This document shows, piece after piece, positions 1-6,264 of a stretch of 14,478 nucleotides of DNA. The stretch's first letter is position 1; each line of letters opens with the position of its first letter. The stretch comes from Verrucomicrobiota bacterium (lineage in GTDB: Bacteria; Verrucomicrobiota; Verrucomicrobiia; Chthoniobacterales; UBA10450): contig QHOM01000160.1 of NCBI GenBank assembly GCA_003218785.1, forward strand, positions 1 through 14,478. Reading direction: 5' to 3'. The notes beneath the pieces are model-generated. The model searched no databases. It had not been told where the DNA came from and saw nothing but the letters and a program-made list of their open reading frames with translations. The position numbers and the translations under genes were made by a program.

Positions 1-142
1 AATGCAAATAAAACCAGATGGCCAATGCGGCCCTGTGGCACCGTCCGTGGTTGCCTGCGAAACCGTTCTCACGATCGTAGAGCTACCGCCCTACAGGAAA
101 TTCAATTGCAGCGCCAGGTCGCGGGAATAGCTTCGCGGTATC

Positions 143-1342
143 ATGGCACGTGCCCATACCAGGCAAGGCATGCCACATTTGTTTTCGGGACTGATCGCTT
201 CCGGCTTGGTGGCAGCCGTTTTGCTCAGCGCAGAAATGGTAGCGGTTCATCTCGAGCACACGACCATTCGCTCGAGCGCGCCCGAGTTGTTTGCGCTTAA
301 AAACCAGGGCCTGGCATTTCAGCGTGCAGCTGCGCATGCTCGAAGCGTATTGCCGCTTTACGGCAGCTCAGAGTTGGTAATACCTCCGCTTCCAGAGAGG
401 GCGAGTATTTTTTTCCGCACTGCGCCAACGGGGTTCCAAGTTTCGCCCGTCGGCGCTGGAGGCGCGAACTCACTGATCATGTTGCAAAAAGTTGCCGCGC
501 TCGGTTCCGACTTGCGCGCCAAAAAGCTTGCTTTCTCGCTTTCGCCTGGCTGGTTTTTAACGCCCAACCCCAGATGGGACGGCTACAGGGGAAATTTTTC
601 GCTGATGGCAGCGAGCGAAATGGCATTCGGGACCGCGCTCGACTTCGAGCTGAAGCGGGACATCGCTTCACGCATGCTGAAGTGCCCGACCACACTCGAA
701 AATAGCCCATTCCTTGAATTCGTGTTAAGGCGGCTCGCTTCTGGCCGTTGGCTCGACCGCGTCGTTTTCTGCGCGCTCTGGCCGCTGGGAAAAGTAGAAA
801 CTACTATACTGGAGTCGCAGGATCATTTTTCGGCGTTCAATCACATTCGGCATAAGATCAAGCCTGCTCCGCAGTGCCATCCAGAGCTGCCCGATTGGCC
901 GAAGCTTATTGCAAGCGTAAGCGGAACCAAGACCACCGATGCAGGCAAGGTGACAAAGGCTTCGAGTCGGGACGAAGAAATAACCCCTGGTCGCCGTGAC
1001 GTGGAACTTCAGGACCGCATAAATGCCTCTCCGGGCTGGACCGATTTGGAATTGCTCTTGCGCACGCTCACAAGGGTTCACGCTCGCCCACTGCTGCTTA
1101 GTATGCCACTCGCCGGCGACTTTTACGACCAGAAGGGGATGTCGCGTTCGGCTCGCGAAACTTATTACGTGAAGCTTCGCGCGCTCGTGCAACGATACCA
1201 TTTTGCGTTAGTTGAATTTGAGGAGCATGATGAAGACCCGGATTTTCTTTACCGTCAGCAGAGTCACCTCACCGCGAAAGGCTGGATCTATTACAACCGC
1301 GCCATTGATGATTTCTTTCACGGCCGTGTCCCCCGGAGTTGA
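143..1342 (+). CDS. dltD: DltD-like protein, copy 1
   Basis: 399-residue protein of the DltD family, the SGNH-like enzyme of the Dlt pathway thought to deliver the activated acyl group (D-alanine in Gram-positives) to the envelope acceptor outside the inner membrane. A single N-terminal hydrophobic segment (about residues 12-34) is an uncleaved anchor. The DltD nucleophile block LPLYGSSEL places its serines at 75-76, and the C-terminal HLTAKGW block carries the His. Also typical are the FFRTAPTGFQ segment after the Ser block, WPLGK in the middle, and PLLLSMP with a following YD. Family length is about 400 residues, so it looks complete. The ATG at 143 precedes the hydrophobic anchor directly; no convincing ribosome-binding site is seen. 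It is followed by a paralogue, then dltC, dltX, dltA and dltB. The acidic residue usually found just before the catalytic His of SGNH enzymes is not obvious (the local sequence is RQQSH). Confidence 0.88.
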   Translation: MARAHTRQGMPHLFSGLIASGLVAAVLLSAEMVAVHLEHTTIRSSAPELFALKNQGLAFQRAAAHARSVLPLYGSSELVIPPLPERASIFFRTAPTGFQVSPVGAGGANSLIMLQKVAALGSDLRAKKLAFSLSPGWFLTPNPRWDGYRGNFSLMAASEMAFGTALDFELKRDIASRMLKCPTTLENSPFLEFVLRRLASGRWLDRVVFCALWPLGKVETTILESQDHFSAFNHIRHKIKPAPQCHPELPDWPKLIASVSGTKTTDAGKVTKASSRDEEITPGRRDVELQDRINASPGWTDLELLLRTLTRVHARPLLLSMPLAGDFYDQKGMSRSARETYYVKLRALVQRYHFALVEFEEHDEDPDFLYRQQSHLTAKGWIYYNRAIDDFFHGRVPRS

Positions 1343-1474
1343 TCAAAGCGATGCCTTAATGCACGATTGTTCGATGCTTTGTCAATGCCTCGCTGTAGGG
1401 TAGTGTCCTACACGATCCTAATACTTTGACTCACGTTGCGGGGCTTTTAATCCTGGGCATAATTTGCCGACGTT
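1343..1474. other. Spacer between the two dltD genes with a weak hairpin
   Basis: No gene is seen here. A short inverted repeat, TGTAGG at 1394-1399 and CCTACA at 1407-1412 with a 7-base loop, could form a small hairpin in the dltD1 3' leader. There is no T run after it, so it is a poor candidate for an intrinsic terminator; read-through into dltD2 is plausible. Confidence 0.25.
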
Positions 1475-2689
1475 ATGGGGTCCACTAGGGCAGGTACACC
1501 GCATTTGCTTTCCGGCGTTATCGCCGTTGGCCTCATTGCGGCCATTTTGTTCGTTGTCCGAATGATCGCCATTCATCTTGAGCACAAAACGCTCCACGCA
1601 GTCGTTCCCCAGGTATTTCAGCTCAAAAACCAGGGACTTGCCTTTCAACGCGCTGCCGCTCAAGCACGAGACGTGCTGCCGCTTTATGGCAGTTCGGAGT
1701 TGCTTACTCCTCTTCCGGATAGAGCGAGCGTTTTTTTTCGTGAAGCGCCAACAGGTTTCCAAGCTTCACCGGTAGGAAAAGTGGGCACGACTCCGCTGAT
1801 TATGGTGCAAAAACTGGCAGCCCTCGGGCCTGACTTGCGTGGAAGAAAGATTGCGATTTCGCTTTCAGCGGTCTGGTTTGTGGCGCCGGATATCACCTCA
1901 TACTCTTACGAAGGCAATTTTTCTGTGTTCGCCGCCAGTGAGTTCGTATTCGGCAGCGCCCTCGATTTCGACCTGAAGCGGGACATCGCTTCCAGAATGT
2001 TGCAGTTTCCAGGGACAATGGAAAAGAGTCCACTCCTCGAATTCGCACTGAAACGGCTAGCTTCTGGAGGGCCGCTTGACCGCATGATTTTCTGCGCGCT
2101 CTGGCCGCTCGGGAAAGTGCAGAATGCCATGATGGATTTACAAGACCACTTTGCCGCGTTAACTTACGCTCTGCATGCGCCCAAATCCGCTGGGTTGCTG
2201 CATCAGCAAGTGCTCGATTGGCCGAGCCTCATAGCAAAAGCCAACGAAACGACGAACGCGAGTGAGAAACAAAAAGTGACCGTCCCCGACACGGACAAGC
2301 AGATGGCCCCTCCTCGCAGCGACGCGTGGTTTCTCAAGCAGCTTAATCAGGCAAACCAATGGAGGGATTTAGAGCTGTTATTTCGCGTGATGACTGAGAT
2401 TCATGCCCGGCCGCTTTTACTCAGTATGCCGATGGATGGCCAGTTTTACGATCAGGTCGGCATTTCGCGTTCGCTGCGCGAATGTTATTACCAAAAGATG
2501 CGCGCACTTGCCCAGCGATACAATTTTGGGCTAGTGGAGTTTGAGCAACATGACGAGGATCCGACCTTTCTTGACCATCGAGTGCCACAGCTCAAGCACA
2601 TCCCGGCGCCTCACCTCACGGCTAAAGGCTGGATGCTTTACAATCGTGTTCTTGATGATTTCTTTCATGGGCGTGTCCCAAGGAGTTGA
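1475..2689 (+). CDS. dltD: DltD-like protein, copy 2
   Basis: 404-residue paralogue of the preceding gene, matching it over its whole length at roughly two thirds of residues by eye. It has the same N-terminal membrane anchor (about residues 11-33), the LPLYGSSEL nucleophile block with serines at 73-74, WPLGK, PLLLSMP, and a C-terminal HLTAKGW block followed by a shared ending, HGRVPRS. The two copies diverge most in a hydrophilic linker near residues 245-280 and just before the C-terminal His, where this copy has an insertion (HRVPQLKHIPAPH). Both reading frames are intact, so both proteins are probably made and may differ in acceptor or partner. DNA similarity is moderate rather than near-identical, pointing to an old duplication. 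The ATG at 1475 aligns with the start of copy 1; alternative starts are not needed. The role in final acyl transfer is inferred from the family. Confidence 0.88.
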   Translation: MGSTRAGTPHLLSGVIAVGLIAAILFVVRMIAIHLEHKTLHAVVPQVFQLKNQGLAFQRAAAQARDVLPLYGSSELLTPLPDRASVFFREAPTGFQASPVGKVGTTPLIMVQKLAALGPDLRGRKIAISLSAVWFVAPDITSYSYEGNFSVFAASEFVFGSALDFDLKRDIASRMLQFPGTMEKSPLLEFALKRLASGGPLDRMIFCALWPLGKVQNAMMDLQDHFAALTYALHAPKSAGLLHQQVLDWPSLIAKANETTNASEKQKVTVPDTDKQMAPPRSDAWFLKQLNQANQWRDLELLFRVMTEIHARPLLLSMPMDGQFYDQVGISRSLRECYYQKMRALAQRYNFGLVEFEQHDEDPTFLDHRVPQLKHIPAPHLTAKGWMLYNRVLDDFFHGRVPRS

Positions 2690-2749
2690 TCGGGTGTCAA
2701 CGTTCTATTCAAGCAATCCGCAGCGTGGCGCTGCCGCGTGTTATTGGCT

Positions 2750-3004
2750 ATGAGTACGTCCTTTCAGGAGAAAGTGTTGCAACTTGTAGCCTCGGTCGCC
2801 GAAACCGACGAGGTTCGCACAAATCTCGATCTACCGCTTTATGATTCTCAGCTTTTCGACTCGATCAAGACGGTTGAGTTGATGGTAAGGATCGAGGAGG
2901 AATTCAGTCTCAAAATTTCCCCGGCGGAGTTCGAGCGCGAAAATTGGCTAACACCGCGCAAGATTATTGCTGACCTTGAGCGCCGGTTGCAGGTGAAGGT
3001 GTGA
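2750..3004 (+). CDS. dltC: D-alanyl carrier protein DltC (acyl/peptidyl carrier)
   Basis: 84-residue carrier protein. The 4'-phosphopantetheine site is Ser38 in LFDSIKTVELM, followed by the acidic helix VRIEEEF that docks partners; this DSxxTVEL arrangement is typical of DltC rather than of fatty-acid carriers (usually DSLD/DSLT). It would be loaded with the aminoacyl group by the DltA encoded two genes downstream and present it to DltB on the cytoplasmic side. I chose the ATG at 2750 because MSTSFQEKV begins a normal first helix; a GTG at 2738 would add four residues (MLLA) with no better ribosome-binding site. The stop TGA overlaps the GTG start of dltX by four bases (GTGA), suggesting translational coupling. 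Length (about 80 residues) is normal for the family. Confidence 0.9.
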   Translation: MSTSFQEKVLQLVASVAETDEVRTNLDLPLYDSQLFDSIKTVELMVRIEEEFSLKISPAEFERENWLTPRKIIADLERRLQVKV

Positions 3005-3138
3005 GCTGGATCCAGGCACATCCGGCGCTGTCGCGAACGCTGTTGATTCTGTATTACCTCGCTGTTATTGCGGGCTTGATCGTGATGTACGGTCGTGGTG
3101 ACTTTTCCACGCCGCCATTTGTTTATCAGGGTTTTTGA
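3001..3138 (+). CDS. dltX: DltX-like small membrane protein
   Basis: A 45-residue reading frame that starts at a GTG overlapping the dltC stop and ends immediately before the dltA start, so it fills the gap between the two genes exactly. It has a short N-terminal part with Trp3, one transmembrane segment (about residues 13-31, ending MYGRG) and a short tail ending PFVYQGF at the very C-terminus. This matches the layout of Gram-positive DltX: about 50 residues, one membrane helix, then a conserved C-terminal FIYNxF-type motif whose tyrosine is reported to accept D-alanine from DltB before DltD passes it on. Tyr42 is the equivalent residue here. The protein has no other recognisable domain. The identification rests on size, topology, terminal motif and position; none alone would suffice, but together they are strong. 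Confidence 0.85.
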   Translation: MSWIQAHPALSRTLLILYYLAVIAGLIVMYGRGDFSTPPFVYQGF

Positions 3139-4596
3139 GTGAATCTCCTCGAACAAATCGGTCACTGGGCTCTGGCGGCCCCGAATGCCATCGTACACGT
3201 CAGCGGCGATCAGACGCTAAGCTACGGCGAGCTCGGCTCGCGTTCAGATGCGCTCGCTGCCCACCTGACAGAACGCTTCGGCGATGATCGCGCTCCAATC
3301 GCCGTGCTGGGACATCGGGAGCCGGAGATGCTCATCGCATTTCTAGGAGCGGTAAAATCGCGCAGGCCCTATGTTCCGTTGGACACAGCATTGCCACAGC
3401 AGCGGATCGATAGGATTCTTGCAATCTCGCGCCCCGCGTTACTTCTCACGCCGGAAGATATCGCGCGACTTTCCATCTCCGCCGCGCGTCCTCCCGCCAA
3501 CGGCATACAGCGCGACGACCCATTTTACATTTTGTTTACCAGCGGCAGCACCGGCGAGCCGAAAGGTGTTATCATAACGCTGGGGTGCCTGGAGCATTTC
3601 GTCACATGGATGCTCGAAGAGCACAGCTTCATAAGCCCTGGCGAGATGTTCTTGAACACGGCGCCATTCTCATTCGATCTGTCGGTCATGGATCTTTATT
3701 GCAGTCTTGCAACCGGAGGGACACTCTTCAGTATTAGTCGCGATCTGGTGGCAAATCCCAAAATGCTTTATCGCGCGCTTGCAAATTCCGGCGCCACCAC
3801 GTGGGTCTCCACGCCGTCGTTTGCGCAGATGTGCCTGGTCGAAGAGAAATTTGCGGAAGCAATGCTTCCACGCATGCGGCGTTTTCTCTTTTGCGGTGAA
3901 ACACTCGCCGTGCAGACCGCGGCACTTCTGCTGGAGCGCTTTCCGCGAGCGCAGGTCTGGAACATGTATGGTCCGACCGAGACGACAGTGGCCACCACCT
4001 CCGTACGTGTAGATCATTCGATTTTGGAAAAATATCCGGCCTTGCCGGTGGGACGTGCGATGCCGGGCACCGACGTTTTCGTTGTGAATGAAGCTGGCGA
4101 AACCCTCCCAGCAAACACGCGAGGTGAAATTGTCATCGCAGGGCCGAATGTTAGTCCTGGCTATCTTGGACGTCCTGACCTGACAGCCGCCGCGTTTTTT
4201 GAACATCGCCATCGGCGCGCTTATCGAACTGGCGACCAGGGGCGATTTCGTGATGATATCCTTTTCTTCGAGGGTCGCATGGATTCGCAAATCAAGCTCA
4301 GTGGCTATCGCATCGAACTTGGCGATGTCGAAGCAAACCTTCTCGCCTTAGCGCGTGTAAGAGACGCAATAGTAATCCCAGTGATCAAAAACGGCGCGCC
4401 TCAATCGCTCGCCGCTTTTGTAGTGCTCAGCGAACGAGATGATGCGTCGCATTTTGAACTAACACAAGCGCTGCGACGGCAGCTGGGCAAGCGCCTTCCA
4501 GCGTACATGTTGCCGCGCAGATTCATTTTCCTCGATGCCTTGCCGCTGACGGCGAACGGCAAAGCCGACCGAGCCCGGCTGGCCGCGTCGCTGTGA
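3139..4596 (+). CDS. dltA: D-alanine--carrier protein ligase DltA
   Basis: 485-residue adenylation enzyme of the ANL superfamily, cytoplasmic. It would activate an amino acid with ATP and load it on DltC. Core motifs appear in order: P-loop-like FTSGSTGEPKG (about 133-143), PFSFDLSVMDLY (FD at 179-180), RFLFCGE (Cys252), NMYGPTETT (Tyr277-Glu281), YRTGDQ (Asp366), GRMDSQIKLSGYRIELGDVE, and the C-terminal NGKADR with the catalytic Lys475. No condensation or carrier domain is fused. The Cys in the FCGE motif corresponds to the residue credited with D-alanine selectivity in Bacillus DltA, which favours D-Ala as substrate. Translation starts at a GTG directly abutting the dltX stop, and the stop overlaps the dltB GTG by four bases, so dltX-dltA-dltB are probably coupled. 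Length is slightly below the roughly 500 residues of Gram-positive DltA. Confidence 0.92.
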   Translation: MNLLEQIGHWALAAPNAIVHVSGDQTLSYGELGSRSDALAAHLTERFGDDRAPIAVLGHREPEMLIAFLGAVKSRRPYVPLDTALPQQRIDRILAISRPALLLTPEDIARLSISAARPPANGIQRDDPFYILFTSGSTGEPKGVIITLGCLEHFVTWMLEEHSFISPGEMFLNTAPFSFDLSVMDLYCSLATGGTLFSISRDLVANPKMLYRALANSGATTWVSTPSFAQMCLVEEKFAEAMLPRMRRFLFCGETLAVQTAALLLERFPRAQVWNMYGPTETTVATTSVRVDHSILEKYPALPVGRAMPGTDVFVVNEAGETLPANTRGEIVIAGPNVSPGYLGRPDLTAAAFFEHRHRRAYRTGDQGRFRDDILFFEGRMDSQIKLSGYRIELGDVEANLLALARVRDAIVIPVIKNGAPQSLAAFVVLSERDDASHFELTQALRRQLGKRLPAYMLPRRFIFLDALPLTANGKADRARLAASL

Positions 4597-6071
4597 TTCC
4601 TTACGCCGATTTCACATATTTTGGGCTGCTGCTTTACGCGGCTGTTCCAACGCTGATTCTGGGTCTATTTGGCCGCGCGGGCTGGCGCTGGGCCTTCCTC
4701 GTGACTGCCGGGATGCTCATCGTGCAGTATCACGGGCTGTTAAACATTCGGCCAGATTTTCCAGTGCGCGAAATCTGGATCGTCATTGGTTTCGCGGCCT
4801 GGCAGTGGGCGACAGTGTGCGTATTCGCAAAAAGCGGGACACGAGCCGGCTGGCCGTTTTATGCTTCGATCGCGGTAAGCCTGCTTCCGCTTGCGGCGTC
4901 CAAATTTTTTCCGGTGATGTTGCCGAGAAGCCAGTTTGGCTTTCTCGGAATTTCCTACATCACGTTTCGTGCACTGGATGTTGTATTTTGCCTGCGGGAT
5001 AACGTTATCGCTGCACCCCAGACGCTCGATTTCTTGATGTTTCTTTTTTTCTTCCCGACCATTTCAGCCGGCCCAATTGACCGCTACCAGCGCTTTGCAG
5101 GCGAGTGGAGAAAAACGCGAACACGTGCTGAATTCCTTGTTGATCTCGACGGCGCGGTGCATCGCATTTTTCGGGGGTTCTTTTACAAATTCATCCTCGC
5201 CGCTTTGATCAAACAATACTGGTTGGAGCGAGCAGCCAGCAGCGGCCGTTTCACTGCGTTGGTCAGCTACATGTATGCTTACAGCTTCTATCTGTTTTTT
5301 GACTTTGCTGGCTACAGCGCTTTTGCCATTGCGCTGAGTTATCTTTTCGGCGTCCATACCCCGGAAAATTTCAATCGTCCGTTTCTCGCTCGCAATATCC
5401 GGGATTTCTGGAATCGCTGGCACATCACGCTTTCGTTTTGGTTTCGCGATCACGTTTACATGCGCTTCCTGTATGCAGCGATGCGCGGCAAATGGTTTGC
5501 GCATAAGGAAGCTGCCCCAATCGTAGGCTATTTTCTCGCCTTCGGACTGATGGGCCTCTGGCACGGGCTTGAGCCTCACTACATTGTTTACGGATTTTAC
5601 CAGGCGGCGTTGCTCTCTGCGTTCCACATTTTTTCCCGCTGGAATAAGGTGCACCGCTATTGGCCTGACGGTCTGGTTTCACGGGCAGCGGCTGTGGTCA
5701 TTACCTTCCAATTTGTTTGCTTTGGACTACTGATTTTTTCCGGGCGCATTGGTGCGCCACCACTGCCGCACCATGCCAGCGACGTTGAACGGGCGTACTG
5801 CTATGAGATTTATGGATGGATTTGGGACAAACATCGACCAAATGCGACAGTTAATGTCGAACTTTGGGATGGCGAACAGTATTTGATGACGTTCCCTGCC
5901 AAAGAATTTCGGCAGGACCTCGTGGATGCGGGTTATGGAAACGGCCGACATGGCTTTTACATTGTGACGCCGCCGCAACTCAGAGACCGCCGCTCACATG
6001 TGATCCATCTTCGCCTTGCTGGCACAAAGCAGGAGTTAACCCATTCGCCCAGCGTGATTCGATGTCCCTGA
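4593..6071 (+). CDS. dltB: DltB-type MBOAT acyltransferase with C-terminal accessory domain
   Basis: 492-residue polytopic inner-membrane protein of the MBOAT family. Residues 1 to about 385 are the DltB core: many hydrophobic segments, PTISAGPIDRY, the FWNRWHITLSFWFRDH block with His277, and GLWHG with the near-invariant MBOAT His324. It would take the aminoacyl group from DltC and pass it across the membrane. Gram-positive DltB ends at about 400 residues; here a further stretch of about 100 follows the last membrane helix (after FSGRIGAPP). It carries GWIWDKHRPN, an ELWDG segment, FRQDLVDAGYGNGRHGF and a final SPSVIRCP, with cysteines at 403 and 491 bracketing it. This resembles an uncharacterised module I know from secreted bacterial proteins (GWAWD..PN...V.IYDG... 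FRqDL..AG.GNG.HgF). A non-cytoplasmic location with a disulfide is inferred. The GTG start overlaps the dltA stop (GTGA). Confidence 0.9.
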   Translation: MIPYADFTYFGLLLYAAVPTLILGLFGRAGWRWAFLVTAGMLIVQYHGLLNIRPDFPVREIWIVIGFAAWQWATVCVFAKSGTRAGWPFYASIAVSLLPLAASKFFPVMLPRSQFGFLGISYITFRALDVVFCLRDNVIAAPQTLDFLMFLFFFPTISAGPIDRYQRFAGEWRKTRTRAEFLVDLDGAVHRIFRGFFYKFILAALIKQYWLERAASSGRFTALVSYMYAYSFYLFFDFAGYSAFAIALSYLFGVHTPENFNRPFLARNIRDFWNRWHITLSFWFRDHVYMRFLYAAMRGKWFAHKEAAPIVGYFLAFGLMGLWHGLEPHYIVYGFYQAALLSAFHIFSRWNKVHRYWPDGLVSRAAAVVITFQFVCFGLLIFSGRIGAPPLPHHASDVERAYCYEIYGWIWDKHRPNATVNVELWDGEQYLMTFPAKEFRQDLVDAGYGNGRHGFYIVTPPQLRDRRSHVIHLRLAGTKQELTHSPSVIRCP

Positions 6072-6136
6072 GCAGAACTCGTCGCTACTTCTCAGCTGCG
6101 ATTGTGCGAACGAATTGGGTCGACGATTTGAAACCA

Positions 6137-6264
6137 AATGACGAAGCTCGAATGACGAATGACGAATGACGAACGAAGCACAAATGCTCAAATGACAAGA
6201 ACGGCGCCTGTCTTGTCTGGTCGTTCGAGTTTCGTCATTGTTTCGTCATTATGCATTCGTCATT
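6137..6264. repeat. Inverted cluster of AATGACGAA repeats between convergent genes
   Basis: Four copies of AATGACGAA (6137-6145, 6151-6159, 6158-6166, 6165-6173) are followed by three of the reverse complement TTCGTCATT (6231-6239, 6242-6250, 6256-6264). Between them, CGAACGA (6170-6176) pairs with TCGTTCG (6221-6227) and GACAAGA (6194-6200) with TCTTGTC (6211-6217), so the transcript of either strand can fold into a long imperfect hairpin. The cluster lies between the dltB stop and the convergent peptidase gene, whose TGA stop (6260-6262) is inside the last repeat unit. It could act as a bidirectional terminator or mRNA stabiliser, or be a REP/MITE-like element; no transposase is nearby. Spacing is too short and irregular for a CRISPR array. 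Confidence 0.8.

Noticed and set aside
25..300. 91-residue plus-strand frame upstream of and overlapping dltD1
   Set aside because: Composition and overlap with the dltD1 coding frame mark it as a shadow; no family resemblance.
3670..4290. 206-residue minus-strand frame opposite dltA
   Set aside because: Lies entirely antisense to strongly conserved adenylation motifs; the translation has no recognisable domain.
5064..5654. 196-residue minus-strand frame opposite dltB
   Set aside because: Antisense to the MBOAT core; no resemblance to a protein family.
143..6071. Alginate/cellulose O-acetylation cluster (AlgI/AlgJ-like) instead of Dlt
   Set aside because: MBOAT plus SGNH proteins fit both, but a dedicated adenylation enzyme, a carrier protein and a DltX-like peptide point to Dlt.
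6137..6264. Possible CRISPR array from repeated AATGACGAA
   Set aside because: Units are 9 bases, overlap or have spacers of only a few bases, occur in both orientations, and no cas gene is present.
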